64,000 nt of DNA from Ariolimax columbianus (lineage: Eukaryota; Mollusca; Gastropoda; Stylommatophora; Arionidae): contig JAVGWX010000002.1 in assembly GCA_036924085.1 (NCBI GenBank), forward strand, positions 45,998,666 through 46,062,665, given 5' to 3'. Positions 42,712 through 55,046 of the stretch are shown here, in pieces; positions within the stretch are counted from its first letter, which is position 1, and every line of letters begins with the position of its first letter. The position numbers and the translations under genes were made by a program. The notes beneath the pieces are model-generated. The model saw only the letters and a list, made by a program, of their open reading frames with translations, searched no databases and was not told where the DNA came from.

Positions 42712-45700
42712 TCATGATCAACACACAACTTGACATGACACTTGATGGACAACACACCACTCGATATGACAAATGATGGCCAACACATCACTCGATATGA
42801 CACTTGATGGCCAACATAGAACGACATAACACTTGATGGCCAACACAGAACTTGACATAACACTTGATGGCCAACACAGAACTTGACATAACACTTGATG
42901 GCCAACACAGAACTTGACATAACACTTGATGGCCAACACAGAACTTGACATAACACTTGATGGCCAACACAGAACTTGACATAACACTTGATGGCCAACA
43001 CGCCACTCGATATGACAAATGATGGCCAACACAGAACTTGACATAACACTTGATGGCCAACACATCACTCGATATGACACTTGATGGCCAACACATCACT
43101 CGATATGACACTTGATGGCCAACACATCACTCGATATGACACTTGATGGCCAACACATCACTCGATATGACACTTGATGGCCAACACATCACTCGATATG
43201 ACACTTGATGGACAATACAGAACTACATGACACTTGATGGCCAACACAGAACGACATGACACTTGATGGCCAACACAGAACAACATGACACTTGATGGCC
43301 AACACATCACTCGATATGACACTTGATGGCCAACACAGAACGACATGACACTTGATGGCCAACACAGAACGATATGACACTTGATGGCCAACACAGAACG
43401 ACATGACACTTGATGGCCAACACAGAACTTGACATAACACTTGATGGCCAACACATCACTCGATATGACACTTGATGGCCAACACATCACTCGATATGAC
43501 ACTTGATGGCCAACACATCACTTGATATGACACTTGATGGCCAACACAGAACGACATGACACTTGATGGCCAACACATCACTCGATATGACACTTGATGG
43601 CCAACACATCACTCGATATGACACTTTATGGCCAACACAGAACGACATGACACTTGATGGCCAACACATCACTCGATATGACACTTGATGGCCAACACAT
43701 CACTCGTTATGACACTTGATGGCCAACACATCACTCGATATGACACTTGATGGCCAACACATCACTCGATATGACACTTGATGGACAACACAGAAGGACA
43801 TGACACTTGATGGCCAACACATCACTCGATATGACACTTGATGGCCAACACATCACTCGTTATGACACTTGATGGCCAACACATCACTCGATATGACACT
43901 TGATGGCCAACACATCACTCGATATGACACTTGATGGACAACACAGAACGACATAACACTTGATGGACAACCATGAACGACATGATACTTGATGGCCAAC
44001 ACAGAACTTTACATAACACTTGATGGACAACACAGAACGACATGACACTTGATGGCCAACACATAACTTGACATAACACTTAATCGACAACACAGAACGA
44101 CGTGACACTTGATGGACAACAGAGAACGACATGACACTTGATGGCTAACACAGAACTTGACATAACACTTGATGGACAACACAGAACGGCATGACACTTG
44201 ATGGACAACACAGAACGACATGACACTTGATGGACAACCATGAACGACATGACACTTGATGCCAACACAGAACTTGACATAACACTTGATGGCCAACACA
44301 TCACTTGATATGACACTTGATGGACAACACAGAACTACATGACACTTGATGGCCAACACATCACTCGATATGACATTGATGGCCAACACAGAACGACATG
44401 ACACTTGATGGCCAACACATCACTCGATATGACACTTGATGGCCAACACATCACTCGTTATGACACTTGATGGCCAACACATCACTCGATATGACACTTG
44501 ATGGACAACACAGAACGACATAACACTTGATGGACAACACACCACTCGATATGACACTTGCTGGACAACACAGAACGATATGACACTTGATAAACAACAC
44601 AGAACGACATGACCTTTGATGGCCAACACAGAACGACATGACACTTGATGGCCAACACAGAACGATATGACACTTGATGGACAACACAGAAGGACATGAC
44701 ACTTGATGGACAACACACCACTCGATATGACACGTGATGGCCAACACAGAACTCAATATGACACTTGATGGACAACACAGAACGACATAACACTTGATGG
44801 ACAACCATGAACGACATGATACTTGATGGCCAACACAGAACTTGACATAACACTTGATGGACAACACAGAACGACATGACACTTGATGGCCAACACATAA
44901 CTTGACATAACACTTGATGGACAACACAGAACGACGTGACACTTGATGGACAACACAGAACGACATGACACTTGATGGCCAACACAGAACTCGACATGAC
45001 ACTTGATGGACAACACAGAACTCGATATGACACTTGATGGACAACACAGAACGACGTGACACTTGATGGACAACACAGAACGACATAACACTTGATGGAC
45101 AACACAGAACGACATGACACTTGATGGCCAACATAGAACTCGATATGACACTTGATGGCCAAGACAGAATGACATGACACTTGATGGCCAACACAGAACG
45201 ACATGACACTTGATGGCCAACACAGAACTCGATATGACACGTGATGGCCAACACAGAACTCGATATGGCACTTGATGGCCAACACATCACTCGATATGGC
45301 ACTTGATGGCCAACACATCACTCGATATGACACTTGATTGACAACACAGAACGACATGACACTTGATGGACAACACAGAACTTGACATAACACTTAATGG
45401 CCAACACAGAACTTGACATAACACTTGATGGACAACACAGAACGACATGACACTTGATGGCCAACACAGAACTTGACATAACACTTGATGGCCAACACAG
45501 AACGACATAACACTTGATGGCCAACACAGAACTTGACATAACACTTGATGGTCAACACAGAACTTGACATGACACTTGATGGCCAACACAGAACGACATA
45601 ACACTTGATGGACAACACAGAACTACATGACACTTGATGGCCAACACAGAACGACATAACACTTGATGGCCAACACAGAACGACATAACACTTGATGGCC

Positions 45701-46150
45701 AACACAGAACTTGACATAACACTTGATGGTCAACACAGAACTTGACATGACACTTGATGGCCAACACAGAACGACATAACACTTGATGGACAACACAGAA
45801 CTACATGACACTTGATGGCCAACACAGAACGACATAACACTTGATGGCCAACACAGAACTTGACATAACACTTGATGGTCAACACAGAACTTGACATGAC
45901 ACTTGATGGCCAACACAGAACGACATAACACTTGATGGACAACACAGAACTACATGACACTTGATGGCCAACACAGAACGACATAACACTTAATGGACAA
46001 CATAGAACGACATGACACTTGATGGCCAACACAGAACTTGACATAACACTTGATGGCCAACACAGAACGACGTGACACTTGATGGACAACACAGAACTCG
46101 ATATGACACTTGATGGTCAACACCACTCGACGTGATAAATTGATGGCTCA
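42712..46150. repeat. 3.4-kb minisatellite, 29/31-bp units with higher-order structure
   Basis: More than a hundred units share ACACTTGATGGNCAACACA. Three endings recur: TCACTCGATATG (31 bp), GAACTTGACATA (31 bp) and GAACGACATG (29 bp). The left third is mostly the TCACTCGATATG form; the right third mixes the other two. Longer blocks repeat: a run starting GGTCAACACAGAACTTGACA recurs 178 and then 149 bp apart, and a block with CAACCATGAACGACATGATA recurs 834 bp apart (43971 and 44805). The large minus-strand frames here, up to 303 codons of HQVSCRSVLSIK-type text, are products of the repeat. Confidence 0.98.
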
Positions 46151-46404
46151 ATCAGACGTAGGTTATTGCAGGTTCTCATTTCCTTCATAACAATTCTGAT
46201 CCCAACTATTACTTCTATCGCCTTTTAAACACGACATGTTTTTTTTCCGTCAGTTTAAAATCGGAAATAAATATACAGCTAACAACAAGAAGTAAGACAG
46301 ATGCATGTGTGATCGAGAATGCCGGGAGACTTTCAAATCTGGTCCTGAGTACGGTAGTTAATAACCTACATGAAAGCTTCTCCGTGCTCTTAAACCTGGT
46401 AATA

Positions 46405-46480
46405 TATTGACTTATGGATGTGAATCATGGACAATGATAACAAACTAGAATTGCTTCCAACACGATGCATTTTTTTTTCG
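46405..46480 (+). pseudogene. LINE thumb scrap
   Basis: ILTYGCESWTMITN, a stop, then NCFQHDAF match the conserved LLYGCESWT...FE.RC stretch of endonuclease/reverse-transcriptase LINEs. Very short. Confidence 0.45.
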
Positions 46481-46727
46481 AACGTTAATAAACGGTTATA
46501 TTCGCAACATTCAACTTAGGTTGCTGACTTTGACAGCCTGAAAACACTTGTAAATGTTGGTCTACTAATGTGATTTTGTTGTGTATAAAGAACTTGTTGG
46601 TGTTATTATTTGTGTTGTGTGTGTGTGTGTTAGTTTCTGAGTTACAAGAAGATAAAGGTGAAACAAAACGAAAACACACATTGAGACTCACCGAAGTACG
46701 CGTTGCTCCTGTTAAATCAATAAGAAA

Positions 46728-47110
46728 TACCACAAAACACTAATTTCGTTATTTCTAATCTAGACCTAGTGTTAGTATACACTTCGAACGTGTTTATACG
46801 TATTATTACATTTAAATAGACGAAGTAAACACATTCTACCTCACAAAGATCTGTACCAGCAACACTTCATCCTTCACAAACTCAATGGCGCCAATAGCCG
46901 GTTGAAAAAAGGATGTGTTCGTTTCTTCTCCGTGAAATCACCACAAAACACTGATATTTCTAAGCTAGGCCTAGTGTTAGTATAAACTGCAAACGTGTGT
47001 ATTACATAAAAATTAACAAATTAAACACATTCTACCTATCAAATAACTCTTACAACATTTCATCTTTCCAAACAACACCCCGCCAAAAGCCGGTCCAAAA
47101 GAGATGAATA
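46728..47110. repeat. imperfect tandem duplication, about 200-bp unit
   Basis: CACCACAAAACACTNAT, CTAGNCCTAGTGTTAGTATA, AAACACATTCTACCT, AACANTTCATC and AGCCGGT...AAAAGNGATG appear in the same order in 46728-46925 and 46930-47110. The second copy is slightly shorter. Confidence 0.88.
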
Positions 47111-48079
47111 CTGTCTTTCAAATCGTTTTTCCACCAAAAACTTTCCATCTTTCGCGGTCAAATTAGGTCACAAGGGAGGTCATTCGCGTTACTTCAAATC
47201 ATCCGTGATTTTACGTTTGTATGGTACACCGTTTGTCAAAATAAATTTTTTAAGTACGGAAGAAGGCTCAGACCAAAGTTTGCCCTCCACAGCGTGGTAA
47301 AGCTGCAATCCTCTGAGATAATATATATTTAATAAAGGTGACTCAAGTAACAGGAAGAGACAAGTAATCAGACAATACGGCACGATTTCCAATTGAGAGT
47401 CTCTATTGGGGAGGTCATGCATACAAAAATGCCTATTGAGAAATTATATAACAACAAAAAACATTAATGGAAGAGACATATCACAATCTTCCAGCTTATG
47501 ACAGAACACATCCGACTCAATAGATAATTAAACAAACTAAACCCCAAATGCGAACCTAAATGCCAAAAACTATACCGAAACGTCACAGTACAATAGCTGC
47601 CTCTGTGATGCATATCAATTGAATACAAAATCAATAGCTATTTCAAGATCCCTAAACAATCACTAATATATTATACTGCGTCACTCATCCATTACCAAAC
47701 TCGAACCAATTCCCCAACTTGACAATGATTGCAACAACAACACTTTTTGTGTTATGAAAAAAATAGCGACCAGTTCTGCAGTTATAATTAAACAGCAATT
47801 ACATAAACGTATTGTCAACAACGTCATTAATACCCACCTATCGAAGAAGTGCCATGGATTGCAAAGATCCACAGGGGTCCAAAACTGCGCTGGTGGAACA
47901 GACAAAATGGGCCGATAGGCTGGTGGTAGATGAGGCTGGCAGCAGAATATCTAGGAATAATAAAAATAATAAAATTACAAAAAGTACCTTAGCTTGCTCC
48001 AACAAGTTCTCGTGTTGTTTATGTCCCGGTGACGTAAATCAGCAATTCATGTTTTTGTTATTATCGAACGTTGACTCTT
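47111..48079. other. unassigned stretch
   Basis: On the plus strand around 47490-47560 a LMTEHIRLNR-like string resembles the LRTGHNRLN segment of RNase H LINEs, but nothing around it supports the call. Confidence 0.3.
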
Positions 48080-48231
48080 CTTGAGGTCGAATGTGTCGGA
48101 CCGAAAATGCCAATATCGGAGTCAAGCTGTAAACCACGACACAACGCATTCCGTTCTTCGGAACACATCCTGCTACTTGTAAAGCCTTTTTCAGGGCTTG
48201 GTAGCGGGAGATTGAGAACGAACGAAGAAGA
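48080..48231 (+). repeat. repeat family X, 3' half with GAA tail
   Basis: From GTCGAATGTGTCGGACCGAA through CACGACACAACGCATTCCGT and GGCTTGGTAGCGGGAGATTG to GAACGAACGAAGAAGAC. Confidence 0.82.
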
Positions 48232-48391
48232 CCTTTGACCGTCAGTACCACTACAGTTATATGTCTTGTTCATTTGACGGCAGCGTCTGTTTGTTGTATT
48301 GGTATATCCACATCATTCAATTACATCCACTTCATTCAATTATATCTGCATCTTTCAAGTATATCCACATCATTTGATTACATCCACAATT

Positions 48392-49299
48392 AACGTAACG
48401 TCTTTATACTGGTTTAGAAGACTCTGCAGAGTCTATATACAACCAGTTTCATTTCCATTACTTTGCTCTAAAAGCTATGCGCATCCAATTTATTCTTAAA
48501 TGCATTCATTGTTACTGCCTCCACTACTTCGTGTGGCAATACATTCCAAGCATTCACGACTCTCTGACTACAAAATATTTGCTAATATCTAATCTGGACT
48601 TTTCTTTGGTTCATTTGTAACTATGCCCTCTTGTTCTTGTAGGTGGTTGTATTTTGAAAAATAATTGTTATAGTCTAATTTATCTGTTCTTTTTATTATC
48701 GTATAAACCTGTATTAAGTCACCTCGAATTCTTCTCATTTCTAGACAATGTAGGCCGGTTTTTCTGAGTCTTTCCTCACAACTGTAATTCTGGAATCCCA
48801 CTATCAGCTTTGTCGCTCTTTTTTTATCCTTTCCAGCATGTTTATATCCCCTTTATGATAAGAACTCCAAACCTGTACACAGTAGTCCAATCTAGGTCTA
48901 ACTAAAGCTTTATACAGTTGGACTATCACTTCCTTGCTCCTATGTTTAATATTTTTTTTTATCAAACCTAACATTGCATTTATCTTTTTCACTACTACCT
49001 TAACTTGCTCACTCCCCTTACGTGTATGGTCAATTATAACCCCTAGGTCTCTTTCCTTATCTATCTTTCTAATATTGTTCTCGCCCATTTTGTAATTATG
49101 TTCCATATTGGATCTATCCATGTGAATAGCTGTACATTTATCTACATTAAACTCCATTTGTCAACTTACAGACCATTCTCGAATTTTATCTAAATCCGAC
49201 CTCAATATATCCACTTTTGCTTTAGATGAGACACTACTGCGTAGCTTTGTATCATCAGCCAAATTTTTCAATCATGGATCCCATATCAATGTCCAAATC

Positions 49300-49386
<87 letters not shown>

Positions 49387-49390
49387 TATT

Positions 49391-49421
<31 letters not shown>

Positions 49422-49745
49422 CAAGAACAAAATTGGTCCCAAAGCCGAGCCCTGTGGCACTCCACTTTTTACTTCACACCACTCAGAGTACTCATTTATG
49501 CCTACCCTCTGCCTTCTTCCCGTTAACCAATTTTCCATCCATTTGGCAACTTCCCTACCTATTCCATGTGATTTTAACTTTCTAAATGATCTTAGATTAG
49601 GTACTATATCAAAGGCTCTTGCAAAATCTAGATAAAAACATTCACTGGCTCCCCTTTATATATCATTTTAGCAACCTCCTCCATGAATTCTAATAGATTT
49701 GTTAAGCACGATCTCTCTCTAGTAAACCCATGATGCCCCTGTGCA
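48392..49745 (-). pseudogene. CR1-like LINE, copy C
   Basis: Minus strand: a KSLTNLLEFMEEV-like block, [51 protein letters not shown], then a long TA run, the motif C region (not cleanly readable), [80 protein letters not shown] and the standard 3' end with CTTCTAAACCAGTATAAAGA. A 117-codon frame survives (49157-48804). It is 5' truncated just before the palm. Confidence 0.9.
49303..49421. repeat. (TA)n expansion inside CR1-C
   Basis: A TA run of nearly 120 bp sits exactly where copy A has only TTATATATATCAAGAAC (9103-9120), between the same flanking words (CCAAATCG and ATCAAGAACAAAATTGG). Confidence 0.97.
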
Positions 49746-50475
49746 GGTCCCAGATATGGTATGATCTGTATATAGCCGGGAGAAGAATTTCCTGCTTAGC
49801 GGGCTAGGCTTGGGCAGCTTAATACTCCGCTGGGTGGTTAACCGATGTGCGAGTTCATCTTAATAGACTCAAACACTAGAGCAAAATAGACCCGCAGCCT
49901 GTAAGGCGTCATCTATGCTGCTCTAAACAAACCACCTAACCATAGCCAGTGTTATGCCATGTCACACAGTTACGACATGCTCTCTGTGAGGCAGTGGTGA
50001 TATTCTTGTCCTTGTCATATACAAATACCCCGGCAGACCACTGGGTACAAATATAGAATGACCAAAAGATCCTGAACGCAAAAAAATAAGAAGGATTATA
50101 ATGTATTTCATTCTCTTTCCATCCATGATACTTTGAAGTCTCGTATACAATATTCTTTCACCGAGTCACCTTTGTCACTGGCTAGTGATGACATTGAATA
50201 ATGTTATTTCCAGCCTTCTGCAGTTTATTTTGTCACTGTTTGCTTTTAAAAATACATATTATACTTTGTTTAAAATACACATTACATTTAAAACAATATG
50301 CACTAGTGGACGGTTAATTCAATCTTCCAATATTTTAGCCGAGAAAAGGATCCGGGTGACCAAATTGCTTTCGCTTTAGAAAGACACGCTTCTGGTTAAG
50401 AGTACATTGATTTTGTGACGTCGTAATGCTGCAACAAATAACCGTCATATCATCACGATTCGGCACAAAATGTTG
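49746..50475. other. unassigned stretch
   Basis: No gene recognised. Confidence 0.4.
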
Positions 50476-50498
50476 ATCATCATCATCATCATCATCAT
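50476..50498. repeat. (ATC)n microsatellite
   Basis: ATC trinucleotide run. Confidence 0.9.
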
Positions 50499-51983
50499 TT
50501 CCCTAACTGTGGCAAATCGTACGTGAACGATAACCCCCCACATACATCTCCCCTCTCAATGTGAATTCCCTCTCTCAACCTACCATTTTGCATTGTCCTT
50601 TTCATATTTTATTAGTTAAAATCCTCCATTTCAAACCGATTGTGATTTGCTACTGGTTTGTTGGTAATCTGGCGAACTAGAGTTACTTGATATGTTTACA
50701 AATACCGTGTTTATTTGACGGTTGAGTTGGATTATACGTGTTCACTTACCGTTTTCTGTCGTTCTGAAAATCTTTCATTAAATCGTCGTAGATGCCCGGG
50801 GACCTGGATTGGCCTGTGGAGGATTGGGAAAGTCATTGACGTTATAGAGATGTTCACGGAGAAACAGAAGTCAAAGGAGTGACAACAAGAGTGAGACTGT
50901 GAGAGAGACATAAGGAGAGACGGAGAAAGATGAAGGAAGAGAGGTGTAACAGATCCTCTAATTCTTTGCCCTGGCCGCGATCTAACTTAGAACATTCTCA
51001 CACTCATCCACATCATCATGACCATACTCAGTAAATGACATATCACACATCAGGTGGCATATTTATTAAATCATACTCATATCATAGAATGAGTAGAGAA
51101 ATTACAAACACAATATAATACATATCTTAACTAAACATTATACTAAAACGGGAATTATAAGCATTAGCTATTGATGGAATTCCCAACTATCTAACAACCC
51201 AGTTCTATTGCCTTGCAATTACATCACACACACATCGCCTTAACTGCGTCTTCAACACACCTTATCAAATACTCTTCCTCACTGAAATCCCCTCAGGCGG
51301 GCGATCTCGACATAACTCGTTCACAATGTGTCCTTGCTTACAAACACACTTTCAGATTATCCATTAATGCAAAACTCACACACCTATTTGAGCGATCCTG
51401 TTCTATCACCAAACATTCGTCCAACCGTCTATCAATCGCTCCTCTATCTAAGTCGGTGAGTTAAACATACTATCTACATTCAGTCTCTCTCTCTCTTCCA
51501 TACAGCCTCTCTCTCTCTCCAGCCTCTCCATCTCTCCTCCAGCCTCTCTCTATCTAGCCTCTCCATCTCTCATCCAGCCTGTCGAGCTAAACTTTGTCTC
51601 GAGTTATATATCCTCAAGCAAGACCAGAGCTTGACCAATCGATCTCAGGTATGGTCATCTTCAATTCCAATTGGAACGAAACACTTTGCACACCTGTCAC
51701 TCATTCTCTCGCAGCAAGCCCCGTTGCCAATTTCGTCTGTCAATCAATCTCCCCCTACCAAAATCGGAAGGCCAGTGGTCAGTTTCTACCTGTCCACATT
51801 CCTTAACCCAACTCTGTTCTCCTTTGCTGAGACAGTGAGTGACCTTGACATGCATTCATGTAGCTTTAAGCATTAACATGTTCAGGCATCCTAAACTCCC
51901 CTTGCTCCGGCGGGAACTGTTACAGAGGACCTAAGTGACGAACAATTTGTTTGGCACGCGCAAGCGAATAAAATCAGGAGACA
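50499..51983. other. unassigned stretch with purine- or pyrimidine-rich parts
   Basis: Purine-rich 50850-50950 and CT-rich 51480-51590 with CAGCCTCTC repeats. Two plus-strand frames near 51594-51876 have no recognisable domain. Confidence 0.4.
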
Positions 51984-52023
<40 letters not shown>

Positions 52024-52129
52024 AGTGGGTGTTAGAGATGAGGAGCGAGGTGGGATGAAGGAAAGGTCCTAGAGCACAAACAGTTTGATGAGCAGACAAA
52101 TCACATTTAAATGGGGATAAAAGGAACAG

Positions 52130-52164
<35 letters not shown>

Positions 52165-52445
52165 TGAGAGAGAGAGAGAAAGAGAGAGAGAGTGACAAAT
52201 ATGGAAAGTGGAGATGGCAGAGAAAGATAGAGGAAAGGTGAGAAAGGATCTATCTGACGAACAATTTTGTTGGCAAACATAAGAGAAGACAGAACAAGAG
52301 AGTGGGTGTGTGTGTGTGAGACACATAAACACATATGAAGAGAGAGCGTACAAGAGGAAATGAGAAAGAGTGAGTGACGATGAAAGAGAGAGAAAATGAG
52401 AAAAGAGAGAGTGATAGTGGCAGAGATAGAGAGAGAAAGAGAGAC
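51984..52445. repeat. (GA)n-rich tract
   Basis: Pure GA runs at 51988-52020 and 52130-52195 with GA-rich text to 52445. CGAACAATTTGTTTGGCA at 51939 and CGAACAATTTTGTTGGCA at 52258 show that about 300 bp including the GA run is loosely duplicated. Confidence 0.85.
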
Positions 52446-52953
52446 TTACGGCTTAAATCTATTTGGAGGACAAATTAAATAGTCGTCATATTGCGGGTAG
52501 CTGTAAGTTGGAACCTTGGGTTGGACTCCTGTGTTGTGGCACAAGTTGTCGTTGTTGCTGATACCTGTCAGGTGGCAAAGATTCACGTTTCTGTGAAAAC
52601 TGACGGGGCCTCGGCTTGGACATATCACCCTGTAAGTAACACAGTCAACAAGAATGGAGGGACATCATCACAATCTGTTCATCTCACTGTGGGACACATG
52701 TCATCAACAAAAACACACCAAGTCGTCCTGTACAAGGTCATCCGCGCCAGTTCCGTGTGGGTCTTCCCTGTTTCCTCCATGTTTGTCAAGCACTCTTCTC
52801 CGTCTATGTTTGTCTACCTCTCTTCTCCGTCTATGTCTGTCTAGCTTTCTTCTCTGTCTATGTTTGTCTAGCTCTCTTCCCCATCGATGTTTTGGTCAAC
52901 CTCTATTGCTCGTGCTCTGGGGATTCTAGAACAGAGACTCTTAACTGGTTTCC

Positions 52954-52957
<4 letters not shown>
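52446..52957. other. unassigned stretch with a small 31-bp tandem
   Basis: At about 52793-52890 TCTCTTCTCCGTCTATGTTT plus GTCTAGC repeats three to four times with a period near 31 bp. A plus-strand frame to its left (52491-52630) ends in a GTAAGT. I do not recognise its product. Confidence 0.45.
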
Positions 52958-53010
<53 letters not shown>

Positions 53011-53700
53011 TTGTTCTCTTTCTTCTTCTTCTTCTTCTTCTTCTTCTTCTTCTTCTTCTTCTTCTTCTTCGATCAACTTATGCTGTTTCTAGCCGGGTGA
53101 GATTCACGAAGGAGATTGTGCGTTTCAGGTCTCCGCCGCTCCCCCTCAGCTTTTTTAGCATGGTCGCTCCCTCGGGACAGACTGCCTCTATTTGTTCTGC
53201 ATAAGTGGGGCAGTGCTGCAGGATATAGTCTGGTGTTTGCTTGGGTTCTCCGCAATCGCACATGGCGGTCTCCGTAAGACACATTCTGTTGAGGTGGACC
53301 TTGAGTCTGCAATGTCCAGTTCTGAGTCTGAAGATCTTTGTCTACCTATTTCTGCCAAGTTTGTCTGTGATGTCATTTTCTAGCTTGTATTCTTTGTGCT
53401 GTTCTCTTTATTCCGTTCTTGTGAATCGCTTTGTGAATGTCTTTCCTTCTTTTAGTTCTGTGAATCGCAAGTTTGCGTGCAGACCAGTGGGCTCATTTGC
53501 CTTCTCGTGTCCAAGGATCCCACAGTGGAATTGCATCCACTGTAGGAATATATATTTTTTGGAGGGAGCAACTCGATGTAATATTTAATTTCGTGTGAGA
53601 ACCTATCTTGTTTGTGGCTTGAGATGCCTTGTAGTGCGCTCATCGACGTGTTAGGCTGATCGTTTTTCTTGTAGTTGTGTTTTGGGCCTTGGAGGATAAA
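52958..53700 (-). pseudogene. LINE W (RNase H LINE) 3' end, copy 2
   Basis: On the minus strand: a DTRRQMSPLVCTQTC-type stretch, SDSELDIADSRSTSTECVLR, then MCDCGEPKQTPDYILQHCPT, with the C.CG and HCPT pattern of RNase H LINE C-termini, LRGSGGDLKRTISFVNLTRL and a very long GAA tail (TTC on the plus strand, 52958-53070, broken once by TATTGTTCTC). It lines up with 32060-32830 along its whole length. Several frame shifts. Confidence 0.82.
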
Positions 53701-53823
53701 CTGGTGCGTATAACTAATGAGCTATAGAGTTATCCAGTGGCCATAACCTACAACATCTGCTGAGATCGCGTATAGGGCTCACCAATATGCAGTAATGACG
53801 GTATTGCGTAACAAAACATGATA

Positions 53824-54189
53824 CTTCTTCTTCTTCTTCTTCTTTTTTCGATCTCAATCTCCCACTACCAAACCCTGAAAGGGCTTAAGTAGCAGAATGT
53901 AGTCCAGAGAATGCAATGCGTTGTGTAGTAGTTTACAGCTTGACTGCGATATTTGCACCTTTCGGTCCAACACATCCGACTTCAGCAAGCATTTTTTTAG
54001 TACCGAGTAAACATTCCTCTTTGATCCCTTTTCCTTAGCCAGTCTGCCGTGCTGCAGCCTGTTATCCAGGATCACCGCGTGGAGGTGTAGAAGGGTCTTG
54101 GCAGCTATGGTTCGCTGGCCCTGACGCTAGCAGTCAGCTATGGGTCGCTAACCACTGCAGCTCATGTGCTGCTCAGCATCTTGATCCCC
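53824..54189 (-). repeat. repeat family X, full-length copy with GAA tail
   Basis: The plus strand starts with a TTCTTC run, then CTCAATCTCCCACTACCAAA, CAGAATGTAGTCCAGAGAAT, and ends CATCTTGATCCCC. The longest conserved X frame lies here on the minus strand (54075-53854: VILDNRLQHGRLAKEKGSKR ... LDYILLLKPFQG). No domain is known to me. Confidence 0.85.
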
Positions 54190-54282
54190 AAAACATGATA
54201 CAACTCAATGAATTCAATAAGAACGTCTGTTTGTTAAAACTGGGACAAATTATGACAGTTTTGTTTCAAAGGACGTTGGAGT

Positions 54283-54480
54283 GGCAGATTGGTAAAGCAC
54301 TCGCCACTTACGGCAAAGGCAGAGGTTCAGGACCTCGCTATCGACATGCTTCAGTTGATCCAACTGGAAATGATCACCTGACTTACAGTTAAGGAGGGAA
54401 AACAGCAAGGAAGGGAAACTTGCTATCCCGTTTCACAAGAAGCTCGTCATGTCTAGTATGACGGTACGTTAGTAAGTAGG
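54283..54480 (+). repeat. tRNA-derived SINE (S/T type), copy 10
   Basis: TGGCAGATTGGTAAAGCACT (A-box region) and AGAGGTTCAGGACCTCG (B-box region) are followed by CCAACTGGAAATGATCACCT and an AGGAGGGAAAACAGCAAGGA body. Confidence 0.65.
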
Positions 54481-55046
54481 TCACAAACTCATATGGGAAT
54501 AGTTGAAAAAAGGTAGTTTGTATTTTCTACAGATGTCATTTGGTGGCAGCAACATCCAGCTTTTTATGACTGTAGTTAGCAGACGCTAGGTGTCGCATGC
54601 ACTTAGATAGAATATGGCGTCCGTACTCAACGTGTACAATCAGAGAACAGCGTGCTATTGTGCGCTGGTTTTTTTTTTTTGGGGGGGGGGGGGGGGGTGC
54701 TTTTTGGGGTAGGGTGGGTTAAAAAGACTTTCTGCAAAGAGTGTTCATAAGAAAATGCTTTCTGTTTACGGTGAGAAGTGTTTGTCGTAAAAAACGATGC
54801 ATTTTTTTTTATTCTGTTGCTGACTGCTCACTTTTCTTCATTATCCCTGGAACTAACAAGATTTGTTTTTACAGGCACTGGCTCCATATCCATGGTTCTG
54901 GAATGAGTGCCTGGTGCTATAGCAACATTTCTAAGGACTTGACTGTTGCTCTTCTCCCACCCTAGGGCGCAAAGGTCCACTTTTCTTTTCTGTGTGGCTT
55001 GTAATTTCTACAGGATGGGGCGACTGTAAGCTGAGTGTAACTGTTA
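54481..55046. other. unassigned stretch with T and G runs
   Basis: A T-run followed by a G-run lies at 54669-54698. No gene recognised. Confidence 0.45.

Noticed and set aside
42375..46092. Long minus-strand open frames (up to 303 codons) inside the large minisatellite
   Set aside because: Every frame is a direct reading of the 29/31-bp unit in several registers at once. There is no unique N- or C-terminus and no domain.
51974..52353. Leucine/serine-rich minus-strand frames
   Set aside because: Translations of the GA tract.
52491..52640. Possible host exon ending in GTAAGT
   Set aside because: Open frame and donor-like hexamer only. No acceptor, no recognisable domain and no second exon.
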